Below are positions 18,024 through 26,547 of a DNA stretch of 64,000 bases, one piece after another; positions within the stretch are counted from its first letter, which is position 1, and each line of letters starts with the position of its first letter. Both the position numbers and the translations under genes were made by a program. The notes beneath the pieces were generated by a model that made no database searches, was not told where the DNA came from, and saw nothing but the letters and a program-made list of their open reading frames with translations. The stretch lies in the NCBI RefSeq assembly GCF_009829925.1, contig NZ_SNVJ01000007.1:1-64000 (forward strand), given 5' to 3'. This DNA is from Teichococcus coralli. GTDB taxonomy: Bacteria; Pseudomonadota; Alphaproteobacteria; Acetobacterales; Acetobacteraceae.

Positions 18024-18629
18024 ATGGAGCGAAAGCGGGAGGGTGCGCGGCCGGCCGCGGGCAAGGCGCCGGATGCGGCACGGCTGCACGAGGCCGCGCT
18101 GGCGCATCTGGCGCGCTTCGCCGCCACCGAGGCCGGCCTCCTGCGGGTGCTGCACCGCCGGATCGACCGCTGGGCGCGCCGTGCCGAGGCCGAGGGCCAG
18201 CCGACCGACGGCATCGCCTCCGCCATTATTGCCGCCCGTGCCGCGGCGGTCGAGGTGACGCAGCGCCTCGCCGCCACGGGCGCGGTGGATGACGCCGCCT
18301 TCGCCGCCTCCCGCGCCCGCCGGCTCAACCGCGCCGGGCGCTCCCAGCGGGCCATCGCCGCCCATCTGGCCGCCAAGGGAGTGGGCTCGGAAACCGCCGC
18401 CAACGTCCTGGAGGGGGAGGCGCCCGACGAGCTGGCCGCCGCGCTCGGCCATCTGCGCCGCCGCCGCGCCGGCCCCTTCGCGCCCGAGCAGCCGGTGGCG
18501 CCCGAGGCGCGGCTGAAGGCGCTGGCCGCGCTCGCCCGCGGCGGCTTCGCCCGCGACCTGGCGGAGCGCGCCCTCGACATGGAGCCCACCGAAGCGGAGG
18601 AGCGCCTGCTGGCGTCCCGCCGTGGCTGA
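18024..18629 (+). CDS. recX: Regulatory protein RecX
   Basis: 201-residue helical protein that binds RecA filaments and limits recombinase activity. Family segments are LLRVLHRRIDRWARR, AVDDAAFAASRARRLNRAGRS and IAAHLAAKGVGSETAANVLEG. ATG 18024 was chosen because upstream sequence in frame is part of the divergent promoter region. The end overlaps azlC by eight bases. RecX is recognised by architecture; recA is not in the window. Confidence 0.85.
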   Translation: MERKREGARPAAGKAPDAARLHEAALAHLARFAATEAGLLRVLHRRIDRWARRAEAEGQPTDGIASAIIAARAAAVEVTQRLAATGAVDDAAFAASRARRLNRAGRSQRAIAAHLAAKGVGSETAANVLEGEAPDELAAALGHLRRRRAGPFAPEQPVAPEARLKALAALARGGFARDLAERALDMEPTEAEERLLASRRG

Positions 18630-19380
18630 GGCATCGGGCGCGGAGACCAGGGGCGCGGAGACCAGGGGCGCGGAGACCAGGGGCGGCCCGGTCCGCTTCA
18701 CGCGTGACGGTGTCCGGCGCGGCGCCCGCCGCGCCGTGCCGCTGCTGCTCGGCCTGTTGCCGTTCGGGCTGGTGGTGGGCGTGGTCTCGATCGGCCACGG
18801 GCTTTCGCTTGTCGAGGCGCTGGGCATGTCGGCGCTGGTCTATGCCGGCTCCGCGCAGCTCCTGGCGCTGGAGCTCTGGTCCGATCCCGCGCCGATCCTC
18901 GCCGCCACCATGGCGGCGGCGGTGGTGAACATCCGCATGGCACCGATGGGCGCGGCGCTGGCACCCTGGCTGGACAGGCTCCGCGGCCTGCGGCTCTGGG
19001 GCACGCTGGCGACGCTGGTGGACCACTCCTTCGCCATGAGCATGGCCGAGATCCGCGCCGGCGGGCGCGATGCCGGCTTCCTGCTGGGCACCTCGCTGGT
19101 GCTCTATTTCGGCTGGATCGCCTCGGTGGCGGCGGGGCACCTGCTCGGCGGGGCGGTGCGGCTGCCGCCGGGACATCCGCTGTTCTTCGGCGGCATCGCC
19201 GCCTTCGCGGCGCTGCTGGTGCCGCTCTGGCGCGGGGCGCGGCAGGACCTGCTGGCCTGGGCGGCGGCGGCGGCGCTGGCGGTGGCGCTGCACCGGCTGG
19301 GCCTGCCGCTGCCGCTGCTTGGCGGCGCGCTGGCCGGCGCGGCGCTGGCGGCCTGGCAGGAAATCCGCGGCGCCCGATGA
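18622..19380 (+). CDS. azlC: AzlC family branched-chain amino acid exporter, large subunit
   Basis: 252-residue membrane protein. Family signatures are PLLLGLLPFGLVVGVVSIGHG, ALVYAGSAQLLALELWSDP and AAVVNIRMAPMGAALAPWL, with about seven predicted helices. With AzlD it forms an amino acid efflux pair. The GTG start overlaps recX (GTGGCTGA). The N-terminus carries a perfect triple repeat of GAETR, encoded by three tandem 15-base repeats, which is unusual for the family. Confidence 0.92.
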   Translation: MAEASGAETRGAETRGAETRGGPVRFTRDGVRRGARRAVPLLLGLLPFGLVVGVVSIGHGLSLVEALGMSALVYAGSAQLLALELWSDPAPILAATMAAAVVNIRMAPMGAALAPWLDRLRGLRLWGTLATLVDHSFAMSMAEIRAGGRDAGFLLGTSLVLYFGWIASVAAGHLLGGAVRLPPGHPLFFGGIAAFAALLVPLWRGARQDLLAWAAAAALAVALHRLGLPLPLLGGALAGAALAAWQEIRGAR

Positions 19381-19682
19381 GGACCGACGTGCTGCTGGCC
19401 ATTCTTGGGATGGCCGCCGTGACCTATCTGTGCCGCGCCGGCGGCTACGCCATCATGCGCGCGAAGCGCCCGCCGCCCTTCCTGGATGCCATGCTGCGCA
19501 ACCTGCCGGGCCCGATCTTCATGGCCTACCTGGCCCTCGCCCTGATGCGGAGCGGCCCCGCCGGCCTGATCGGCGCCGTTGTGGTGGTGCTGGTGCAGTG
19601 GCGCACCGGCCATCTCAGTGCCTCCATCCTGGCCGGCATCGGCGCGGTGTGGCTGGTGGACCTGCTTGCAAGCCCCCTCTGA
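19377..19682 (+). CDS. azlD: AzlD family branched-chain amino acid exporter, small subunit
   Basis: 101-residue membrane protein with about four helices. It overlaps azlC by ATGA. The segments VTYLCRAGGYAIMRAKRPPPF and FMAYLALALM match AzlD small subunits. It completes the two-component exporter. Confidence 0.92.
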   Translation: MRTDVLLAILGMAAVTYLCRAGGYAIMRAKRPPPFLDAMLRNLPGPIFMAYLALALMRSGPAGLIGAVVVVLVQWRTGHLSASILAGIGAVWLVDLLASPL

Positions 19683-19877
19683 TCGCGCTCAACCTTCAGC
19701 TTGCGCTGGACGATAACTTGAATGGATGAATTGCACGCAAGAATTGACAAGTAATAATACTCGCGCAGACGTGCCCTTTTTTTCGATGAAATCGCCTTTC
19801 ACTCACTCTCCATTTACGAAATTTTTGCGCGGAAATGGCCGGCCCGGCCAGACAAAGCTGCGCAAGGATGATTTCGG
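19683..19877. other. AT-rich gene-free leader of the GH26-like gene
   Basis: About 195 bases, clearly lower in GC than the surroundings, with a TTGACA at 19744-19749, TAATAATAC and two long T-runs. No well-spaced -35/-10 pair could be fixed. The stretch probably contains the promoter of the downstream glycosidase and may mark the edge of a transferred segment. Confidence 0.5.
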
Positions 19878-20987
19878 ATGGCTGAGGTGGGAGTGTATGT
19901 CGGCAACAACTGGAACGACCTGGAGCGCTTCGAGAACTGGCTAGGACGGCCCGCCGACAACGTGCACACCGTCATCGGCTATCAGAGCTGGAGTGACTTC
20001 CTCTATGGCGCGAGCTGGGGCTCCAGCAATGCCTGGAGCGACGGCCAGCACGATCTCGCCTGGTCGGTGCCGCTCATCGTCAAGGGCGCGACCCTCGCCG
20101 AAGCGGCCGCCGGCGCCTACAACGGCTATTACCGACAGGCGGCCGAGGCGATCGAGAGCAGCGGCCTGCCCGGCGAGCCCATCAACATCCGTCCTGGCTG
20201 GGAGTTCAACGGCGGCTGGTTCCCCTGGTCGGCCATCGGCCATCAGCAGGAGTATATCGGCGCCTTCCGGCAGTTCGTGGACACCTTCCGCAGCGTCTCC
20301 GACCGCTTTGTCTTCGAGTGGAACGTGAACGAGGCCTGGGCGGGCAGCATGGACCCGGCCAGCGCCTATCCCGGCGACAACTACGTCGATATCGTCGGCA
20401 TGGACGCCTACTGGAAGACCGAGTTCTTCGGCAATGATCCCTACCACGCCTGGGACCTGGTGCTGAACGAGCAGTATGGCCTGCAGTGGCACCTGAACTT
20501 CGCGGCCGCGCACAGCAAGCCCATGGCCTATTCGGAATGGGGCGTGATGACCGACAATGCGAAGCCTTATGTCGACGCCATGAAGTACTGGTTCGACACG
20601 CACAACGTCCTGTGGCAGTCGCGCTGGGATTCCGACGACAACTATTCCGGCCTCCTGTCCGACGGCACCGAGCCGCACACCGGGCAGGCCTATGTCGACG
20701 CCTTCCACAACCCGAACGTGCAGTGGAAGCTGGATGGGCTGGTCTATGTCGCCGGCTATCCGGACCTGCTGCAGTGGCTGGGCGCCGACGCATCCGCCGG
20801 GCTGGCGCATTTCTTCCACCATGGCGTGATGGAGGGGCGTGCCCCCGTCCATTTCGACGCGCTGAGCTACCTCGCGCGCTATCCCGACCTGTCCGCCTGG
20901 CTCGGAACGAATACCCACGCGGCGGCGCAGCACTTCATCGAGCATGGCTATGCCGAAGGCCGCTCGGACGGGGTGTTCTACGGGTAA
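19878..20987 (+). CDS. GH26-like glycoside hydrolase with C-terminal YPDL repeats
   Basis: 369 residues. The N-terminal ~285 residues resemble GH26 beta-mannanase-type hydrolases. RPGWEFNGGWFPW holds a likely acid/base Glu, FVFEWNVNEAW follows, and AYSEWGVMTD holds a likely nucleophile Glu. The C-terminal ~85 residues are two copies of a repeat seen in secreted surface proteins: YVAGYPDLLQWLGADASAG and YLARYPDLSAWLGTNTHAA, each followed by HFFHHGVMEGR or HFIEHGYAEGR. There is no N-terminal signal peptide, so export, if any, would use a non-Sec route; this is inference. The ribosome site AAGGATG lies eight bases before the ATG. Probably involved in mannan or exopolysaccharide turnover. Confidence 0.8.
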   Translation: MAEVGVYVGNNWNDLERFENWLGRPADNVHTVIGYQSWSDFLYGASWGSSNAWSDGQHDLAWSVPLIVKGATLAEAAAGAYNGYYRQAAEAIESSGLPGEPINIRPGWEFNGGWFPWSAIGHQQEYIGAFRQFVDTFRSVSDRFVFEWNVNEAWAGSMDPASAYPGDNYVDIVGMDAYWKTEFFGNDPYHAWDLVLNEQYGLQWHLNFAAAHSKPMAYSEWGVMTDNAKPYVDAMKYWFDTHNVLWQSRWDSDDNYSGLLSDGTEPHTGQAYVDAFHNPNVQWKLDGLVYVAGYPDLLQWLGADASAGLAHFFHHGVMEGRAPVHFDALSYLARYPDLSAWLGTNTHAAAQHFIEHGYAEGRSDGVFYG

Positions 20988-21005
20988 AGCAGGCCTGAGA
21001 CTGCC

Positions 21006-21449
21006 TCAGCCGCCGCCGAGCGCCTGGACCAGGCGCCCGGCGGGGGGCCAGAGGGCCACGAGATCGTCACGCCAGGCCCAGAGCGCCGCAAGCGCCCCGA
21101 CGACCACGAGCGCCGACACCACCCAGGCGGAAAGGACCGCCGCATAGGCCGGCGGCGGCGGCGGCGCGGGCGTTTCGGGCGGCGGCAATGCGGGCGGCGG
21201 CTCCGCCTCGGCCATGGGGGCGCCCAGCCGCGGCCGAACCCGCAGCGGCATGGGGCGGCGGGGCGGCGGCGCCTCCGCGGAGCGAACGGCAGGCAATGGC
21301 CGGGGCGCCGGCGCCGCGCCCGCCGGCACCGGCACCGGCACCGGCACCCAGGCCCGCCCGCAGCGCACGCAGCGCACCTCACGGCCGGGCGGAAGCATTT
21401 CCTCCCGCACCTCATAGGCGGCGGCGCAGCCCGGGCACTCGATGCGCAT
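21006..21449 (-). CDS. Zinc-ribbon (MJ0042-type) membrane protein
   Basis: 147 residues. An N-terminal zinc ribbon (CPGC at 5-8, CVRCG near 27-31) is typical of the MJ0042 family. A long Pro/Ala-rich linker with a VPVPVPV run follows, then one membrane helix (about 105-125). It lies next to ftsE but on the opposite strand, a common alphaproteobacterial arrangement. Function is unknown; perhaps a membrane-tethered regulator. Confidence 0.82.
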   Translation of the reverse strand: MRIECPGCAAAYEVREEMLPPGREVRCVRCGRAWVPVPVPVPAGAAPAPRPLPAVRSAEAPPPRRPMPLRVRPRLGAPMAEAEPPPALPPPETPAPPPPPAYAAVLSAWVVSALVVVGALAALWAWRDDLVALWPPAGRLVQALGGG

Positions 21450-21542
21450 TCTCCCGCTATGCCGGGGCGAGACCCGCGCCGCAAGCCTTCGTCACACCTC
21501 CCGGGTGGCGGCCAGGAGCAGGGCGTGGCATTTCCCTGCCGC

Positions 21543-22217
21543 ATGGTGCGCTTCTCAGCGGTCGGCCTGCGCTATCCCTCTCCCGACGGGGCAACAGGCC
21601 CCGAGGCCCTGGCCGACCTGACCTTCATGCTGCCCGAAGGCAGCTTCACCTGGCTGCTGGGCGCCTCGGGCGCCGGCAAGTCTTCGCTGCTGCGGCTGAT
21701 GCACCTCGCCCTGCTGCCCACGCGCGGCGAGCTGGAGGTGCTGGGCGAGCGCGTGCGCCGCGACCGCCGCGCCGCCTTGCCGGCGCTGCGGCGGCGCATC
21801 GGCGTGGTGTTCCAGGACTTCCGGCTGCTGCCCTACCTCTCCGCCTTCGACAACGTCGCGTTGCCGCTGCGGCTCTCCGGCCGCTCGGAGGCCAGCCTGC
21901 GGCCGGACGTGGCGGAAATGCTGCGCTGGGTCGGGCTGCAGGGAAGGGAACTCGCGCTGCCGCAGCAGCTTTCCGGCGGCGAGCAGCAGCGCATCGCCAT
22001 CGCCCGCGCGGTGGTGACCCGGCCCGCCCTGCTGGTGGCGGACGAGCCGACCGGCAACCTCGATTCGCACCAGGCGCGGCGGCTGCTGGCCCTGCTGACG
22101 CAGATGAACCGGCTCGGCACCACCGTGGTGGTGGCGACCCACAGCGAGGATCTCGTGGCCCAGTTCTCCGCCCCCGCCCTGGTGCTGGAGGAAGGCCGGG
22201 TGGTGCATCATGGCTGA
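21543..22217 (+). CDS. ftsE: Cell division ATP-binding protein FtsE
   Basis: 224-residue ABC ATPase. Walker A is GASGAGKSS, the Q-loop is VVFQDFRLLPYLSAFDNVALPL, the signature is LSGGEQQR and Walker B is ALLVADEPTGNLD, the last typical of FtsE. With FtsX it regulates periplasmic peptidoglycan hydrolases at the septum. ATG 21543 was chosen over a longer frame that lacks homology. It overlaps ftsX by eight bases. Confidence 0.95.
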   Translation: MVRFSAVGLRYPSPDGATGPEALADLTFMLPEGSFTWLLGASGAGKSSLLRLMHLALLPTRGELEVLGERVRRDRRAALPALRRRIGVVFQDFRLLPYLSAFDNVALPLRLSGRSEASLRPDVAEMLRWVGLQGRELALPQQLSGGEQQRIAIARAVVTRPALLVADEPTGNLDSHQARRLLALLTQMNRLGTTVVVATHSEDLVAQFSAPALVLEEGRVVHHG

Positions 22218-23073
22218 GCGCCGGACCCGCTACGCGCGCGACCCGCTCGGGCTGAAGCGCGCCCTTTCCGACCGCCTGCTGCCCGGGCTCGTGGCGGCGA
22301 TGGCGCTGCTCGCCGCCCTGGCGCTGGCCGGCACGCATGGCGCCGCTGCGCTGAAGGAGCGCTGGCAGCAGGGCGCCGCCGCCGCCGTCACCGTGCAGCT
22401 TCCCCCCGAGCAGTCCGGGCGCATGGACCGGGCACTGGCCCTGCTGCGCGACATGCCGGAGGTGGCCAGCGCCGAGCCGGTGAGCCCCGAGCGGATGCGC
22501 GAGTTGCTCCGTCCCTGGCTGGGCGAGGTGCCGGCCCTGCCGCTGCCCGCCGTGCTGGAGTTGCGGCTGGTGAACCCCAACATCGACCCCGCGCCGCTCG
22601 CCCGGCAGCTTGCCGAGGCCGTGCCGGGCGCCGAGGTCGAGTCTCACGGCCTCTGGGTGGCGCGGCTGGCGGCGCTGGCGCGCAGCGTTCAGGCCATGGC
22701 CCTGGTGGTGCTGCTGCTGGTGGCGGGCGTGGCGGTCGCGGTGGTGGCGGTGGCGACGCGCGCCGGCCTCGCTTCCCGCCGCCAGGCCATCGAGATCCTG
22801 CACGACCTCGGCGCTACCCAGGACTACATCGCCGGCCGCTTCGCCCGGCGCATCGGCCTGCTGGCGGCCAGCGGCGCCTTGGCCGGCGCGGCGCTGGCGG
22901 TGCCGACGCTGGCGGCGCTCGCGGGGGTCGCGGCGCCGCTGGCGGGCGGCATGGTGCAGCCCTGGTCCTCCCTTCCCTGGCTGGACCTGGTTCTGCTGCC
23001 GCCCGTCGCCGGCGGCATCGGCTGGGCCACCGCGCAGGTCAGCGTCCGCCGCTGGTTGCGCCGCCTGCCATGA
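22210..23073 (+). CDS. ftsX: Cell division protein FtsX
   Basis: 287-residue membrane subunit paired with FtsE. One N-terminal helix (about 22-42) is followed by a periplasmic domain (about 45-150) and three C-terminal helices. The segment RRQAIEILHDLGATQDYIAGRF between helices is the typical cytoplasmic coupling loop. The start overlaps ftsE and the end overlaps the next gene (ATGA). Confidence 0.94.
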   Translation: MAERRTRYARDPLGLKRALSDRLLPGLVAAMALLAALALAGTHGAAALKERWQQGAAAAVTVQLPPEQSGRMDRALALLRDMPEVASAEPVSPERMRELLRPWLGEVPALPLPAVLELRLVNPNIDPAPLARQLAEAVPGAEVESHGLWVARLAALARSVQAMALVVLLLVAGVAVAVVAVATRAGLASRRQAIEILHDLGATQDYIAGRFARRIGLLAASGALAGAALAVPTLAALAGVAAPLAGGMVQPWSSLPWLDLVLLPPVAGGIGWATAQVSVRRWLRRLP

Positions 23074-23663
23074 GCCTGCCCGATGGCAGCCGCCGCGGCC
23101 GGGCGAGCCGGCTGTGGCTGGTCCCGGCCGTTCTGGCGCTGCTGCTGCTGGGCGGCTTTGCCTTCTTCACCGGCCAGAGCCGCGGCCGCCCCGACCTCCC
23201 CCCGCTGCCGACCGATGGCGTTGCCGTGCTGACCGGCGGGCCGCAGCGCGTCGAGACCGGCATGCGGCTGCTGGCGGAGGGAAAGGCGCGCTGGCTGATC
23301 ATCTCCGGCGTTTCGCCCGTGGCGGACCTGGAGGACCTGGCGCGCACCGCCGGCCTGCCGCCCGAGGCACTGGCGTCGCGCACCACCCTGGGCCACGCCG
23401 CCACCAGCACACGCGGCAACGGAAAGGAGATTGCGCATTGGGCGCAGTCGCGGCAGATCAGGTCCCTGCGCGTCGTGACGGCCGCCTTCCACATGCCTCG
23501 TGCCCTGCTGGAGCTTCGCCGTACCCTGCCGGGGGTGCTGCTGATCCCGCATCCCGTGCAGACCGAAGGGCCGCGCCTCGCGCTGCTGGCTCGTGAGTAC
23601 CTGAAGCTGATCGGCGCGATGTTCGGCCTTTCGGCGCTAAGTCCGGAGAAACCGCCCTCGTGA
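23070..23663 (+). CDS. YdcF family (DUF218) protein
   Basis: 197 residues: an N-terminal membrane helix (about 15-33) and a DUF218 domain with VAVLTGGPQRVETGMRLLAEG, LIISGVSP and VVTAAFHMPRALLELRR. The family includes ElyC/SanA envelope proteins; some members bind S-adenosylmethionine. It is part of the ftsEX-plsC operon, overlapping both neighbours, so an envelope role is likely. Confidence 0.88.
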   Translation: MSLPDGSRRGRASRLWLVPAVLALLLLGGFAFFTGQSRGRPDLPPLPTDGVAVLTGGPQRVETGMRLLAEGKARWLIISGVSPVADLEDLARTAGLPPEALASRTTLGHAATSTRGNGKEIAHWAQSRQIRSLRVVTAAFHMPRALLELRRTLPGVLLIPHPVQTEGPRLALLAREYLKLIGAMFGLSALSPEKPPS

Positions 23664-24463
23664 ACCCCTCGGGCCTGACCCTGCTGCGCTCGGCGCTGTT
23701 CAACCTGCTGTTCTTCGGGCTGACCGGCCTCGGCTGCCTGGCGGGCCTGCTGCTGCTGCCATTCCCCCGCCGCGCCCTGCGCCGCTACGTGCGGGGCTGG
23801 GCGCATCTGATGCTGTGGCTGCTGCGGGTGGTCTGCGGCATCGGCCTGCGGGTGACGGGGCGGGAGCACCTGCCGGCCGGGCCGGCGGTGATCGCCGCCA
23901 AGCACCAGTCGGCCTATGACACCATCGTCTGGCTGGCCCTGCTGCCGGAGCCGGTCTATGTGCTCAAGCGCGAGTTGCTGCGCATTCCCGCCTGGGGCTG
24001 GCTGGCCCGGCATTACGGCGCCGTGGCGGTGGACCGCCGCGGCGGCGCGGCGGCGCTGAAGGCGATGGTGCGGCAGGCCGGCGAGGCGCTGGCCGTGGGC
24101 GACCAGATCGTTATTTTTCCCGAAGGCACCCGTACGGCGCCGGGGGTTCGCGTGCCTTACCAGCCCGGCGTGGTGGCGCTGGCGGCGGCCAGCGGCGCGC
24201 CGGTCATCCCTGTCGCCACCGACAGCGGCCTGCGCTGGGGTCGCCGCGCCTTCGCCAAGCAGCCGGGCTTCATCACCGTGGCCATCCTGCCGCCTCTGCC
24301 TCCCGGCCTTCCGCGCGCGCAACTCCTGCGGCAACTGGAAGCCGCGATTGAAGGCGAAACGGACCGCCTCGTCGTGGCGGCGGGCGGACCTCCCGCGGTG
24401 CTGGCCCCTGTGGATAATTCTGTGGGACAAGTTGCGCGCCGTTCTTCAGAACGCGTCCAGTAG
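23660..24463 (+). CDS. plsC: 1-acyl-sn-glycerol-3-phosphate acyltransferase
   Basis: 267-residue membrane-bound acyltransferase that makes phosphatidic acid. An N-terminal helix is followed by the catalytic motif KHQSAYD (H-x4-D), then VDRRGG and the substrate motif FPEGTRTAPG. The GTG start overlaps the YdcF stop (GTGA). A perfect DnaA-box sequence lies inside the last codons at 24409-24417. Last gene of the ftsE operon. Confidence 0.93.
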   Translation: MNPSGLTLLRSALFNLLFFGLTGLGCLAGLLLLPFPRRALRRYVRGWAHLMLWLLRVVCGIGLRVTGREHLPAGPAVIAAKHQSAYDTIVWLALLPEPVYVLKRELLRIPAWGWLARHYGAVAVDRRGGAAALKAMVRQAGEALAVGDQIVIFPEGTRTAPGVRVPYQPGVVALAAASGAPVIPVATDSGLRWGRRAFAKQPGFITVAILPPLPPGLPRAQLLRQLEAAIEGETDRLVVAAGGPPAVLAPVDNSVGQVARRSSERVQ

Positions 24464-24708
24464 CGCCGCGCAAGCCTCTGGCAAAACAGGATTTCATCCT
24501 CGAGCGCCCGCCGCCCGCTCCGTTGCCAAGCCGGCCCGTTCCAACTAATTGATTGAAATAAATAGATTTCTTGGAAGGCTCGGTGAGCGTGTGCAGCCTT
24601 ACTGCCACAATCCCCTGGCCTGTGCCGGCGCGGCCACAGCAAGCCCTGTGGATAAATCTGCGGAAAAGCCGTGCCGGGCCTTGCGGCGGCGGCTGCGAAT
24701 CGGCGCCT
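24464..24708. other. Gene-free region with DnaA-box-like sites and an AT island
   Basis: No gene is seen in these 245 bases. TGTGGATAA, the reverse complement of the consensus DnaA box TTATCCACA, occurs at 24647-24655. A second copy lies just outside at 24409-24417. Between them is an AT-rich island (24541-24573, TAATTGATTGAAATAAATAG core) that stands out in this GC-rich DNA. A replication-related or DnaA-regulatory role is possible but unproven. The region also lies downstream of both plsC and the convergent ChaC-like gene, so it is not an obvious promoter region. Confidence 0.5.
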
Positions 24709-25278
24709 TCAATCGGTGGGGCCGGCCGGCAGCAGGGCGGCGATGCGGTTCAGCGCGGCGTCGTGCACTCCCAGCCTTCGCAGGTGCGTCACGGTGTTGA
24801 GCAGATACTCGCGGTTCGGACCCATCCTCCCACGGCCCAGCGCGATGGCGGCCGCCGCCTGCTCAGGCGTCATCTCGCGGCAATAGGCCTGCCCCTGACG
24901 GTTGGCCACGAAGGTCACGGCCTGCCGCACGACGCCCTGGTCCAGCAGGCGGACCGGCAGGCGGCGACGCTGGTAGTGGTCGCTGATCATTTCGCGCGCA
25001 TCAAGGTAGGCCAGCACCTCCGGCGCCGCAGAGGCGGGCACGCGGAAGGCCACGCCCCGGCAGGCGCCGCCCCGGTCCAGCCCCAGCACCAGCCCCGGAC
25101 AGTCCGGCGTGCCGCGATACTCGCGGGACCACAGGCAGAAGCGCCGATGGAAGCCGCGCAGCAGGGCCGGATGCCGGGCCGCATAGGCGAAGCCGGGCTT
25201 CCAAATCAGGGAGCCATAGCCGAAGACATAAAGGTCGCCATCAGGGTCGAGCAGGCCGGCGGGCAGGGGCTGGGTCAT
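24709..25278 (-). CDS. ChaC-like gamma-glutamylcyclotransferase
   Basis: 189 residues. The opening YVFGYGSLIWKPGF is the glycine-rich signature of the ChaC/GGCT fold. The segments LLRGFHRRFCLWSREYRGTPDCPGL and GVAFRVPAS also match. The proposed catalytic Glu is probably in LDAREM. The family degrades glutathione to 5-oxoproline and Cys-Gly. The ATG at 25278 gives the usual length; the longer open frame upstream is not homologous. Confidence 0.92.
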   Translation of the reverse strand: MTQPLPAGLLDPDGDLYVFGYGSLIWKPGFAYAARHPALLRGFHRRFCLWSREYRGTPDCPGLVLGLDRGGACRGVAFRVPASAAPEVLAYLDAREMISDHYQRRRLPVRLLDQGVVRQAVTFVANRQGQAYCREMTPEQAAAAIALGRGRMGPNREYLLNTVTHLRRLGVHDAALNRIAALLPAGPTD

Positions 25279-25420
25279 CAGGGCGGCTGGGGACGCACCG
25301 CTTCGCCGCCTGCGGCAGGCGGACAGCGCGGCCGGTCCGGGGAGGAGGAACCAGAAATGGCCACGAGGCGAAGGCGTGACGTTTCCGCCCGCGGCCAGCC
25401 ACCCTATATCGCGAAGTGCA

Positions 25421-26479
25421 ATGACCCGAAAGCCACAAGCCCCGCGCCGCCGCGGGTTTCGCCCCGGCAGGCTCCTGCTGGGGTTGGCCTTGCTGCTGGC
25501 CCTGCTGGGGGCCGGCCATGCCGTGTTGTGGCGCCTGGTGGCGGACCGGCTGGAGCAGGGTTTCCAGCGCTGGGCCACGCTGCGCCGCGCGCAGGGATGG
25601 CAGGTCGCCCATGCGCCGCCGCAACGTGGCGGGTGGCCGCTCTCCGCCAGCCTGACCCTGCCCGATCTGCGGCTCGCCGCGCCGCCGGATGGCCCGTTCG
25701 GCAGGCTGGCCTGGCAGGCCACGGGGGTGCGGCTGCGCCTGCTGCCCTCGGACCTGCGGACGCTGCTCGTCGATGCGCGCGGGCCGCAACGGCTGATCGC
25801 CGACTCGCGGGAGCTTCCCTTTGTCGCCGACCGCCTCACCGCCACCCTGCCGCTCGCCGACGACGTCCCCCCCGATACCGTCAGGATCATGGCCCACCAG
25901 CTCCGCCTGGGGCCTGCCGCCGGCGCGGTCACCGTCGCCGAACTCGCGGCCGAGCTGAGGGGCGCCGGCAACCCGGCGGATGATGCCGCCCTCACCCTTG
26001 CGCTGACCCTGGGCGGCATCACCCTGCCCTGGGCCCTGCCGCTTGGCCGGCAGGTGGAAGCAGCCTCGATGGAAGCTGCGCTGGCCGGCCCGCTGCCCGG
26101 CGGGCGGGCGCCCGCACGGCGCGCCACGACCTGGCGGGATGCGGGCGGCACGCTGGAACTGCGCGCGCTGACGCTGCGCTGGGGAGACGTGGCCGCCAGC
26201 GCCGCCGCCACCCTGGCGCTCGATGCCGGGCTGCAGCCGACCGGCGCCGGCACATTGCGGGTGGCCGGCGCGGCGCAGGGGCTGGACGCCCTTGCGGAAG
26301 CGGGGCTGCTCCCGGCCCGCACGGCGAACCTGGCCCGCAGCCTGGTGCCCCTCATGGCGCGGCCCGATCCGGCCGGCGGGCCGCCACAGATCGAGGTGCC
26401 CCTGACCCTGGAGGACCGCACCCTGGCGGCGGCGCGCATCCCGGTGCTCCGGCTGCCGGCGATCGACTGGGGGCGCTGA
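25421..26479 (+). CDS. DUF2125 domain protein, membrane-anchored
   Basis: 352 residues. One N-terminal membrane helix (about 17-36) is followed by a periplasmic beta-rich domain of the alphaproteobacterial DUF2125 type: VLWRLVADRLEQGFQRWATL, then GWQVAHAPPQRGGWPL. The remainder has many beta-strand-like L-x-L-x-D segments. Function unknown. It diverges from the ChaC-like gene, with a short shared promoter region. Confidence 0.82.
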   Translation: MTRKPQAPRRRGFRPGRLLLGLALLLALLGAGHAVLWRLVADRLEQGFQRWATLRRAQGWQVAHAPPQRGGWPLSASLTLPDLRLAAPPDGPFGRLAWQATGVRLRLLPSDLRTLLVDARGPQRLIADSRELPFVADRLTATLPLADDVPPDTVRIMAHQLRLGPAAGAVTVAELAAELRGAGNPADDAALTLALTLGGITLPWALPLGRQVEAASMEAALAGPLPGGRAPARRATTWRDAGGTLELRALTLRWGDVAASAAATLALDAGLQPTGAGTLRVAGAAQGLDALAEAGLLPARTANLARSLVPLMARPDPAGGPPQIEVPLTLEDRTLAAARIPVLRLPAIDWGR

Positions 26480-26547
26480 GCGGGAAGAAAGAAGCAGGCC
26501 GGGAGAAAGAACACCCCCGGCCTCCGGCTTCGTCCCTTCCGCGCGCG

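Noticed and set aside
19744-19770. TTGACA-containing promoter before the GH26-like gene
   Set aside because: A perfect TTGACA is present, but there is no -10 element at 16-18 bases, and the closest TAATAC is only six to eight bases away.
24409-24655. Calling the DnaA-box pair the chromosomal oriC
   Set aside because: Only two consensus boxes are visible and the usual origin gene neighbours are missing, so it is reported only as a candidate site.
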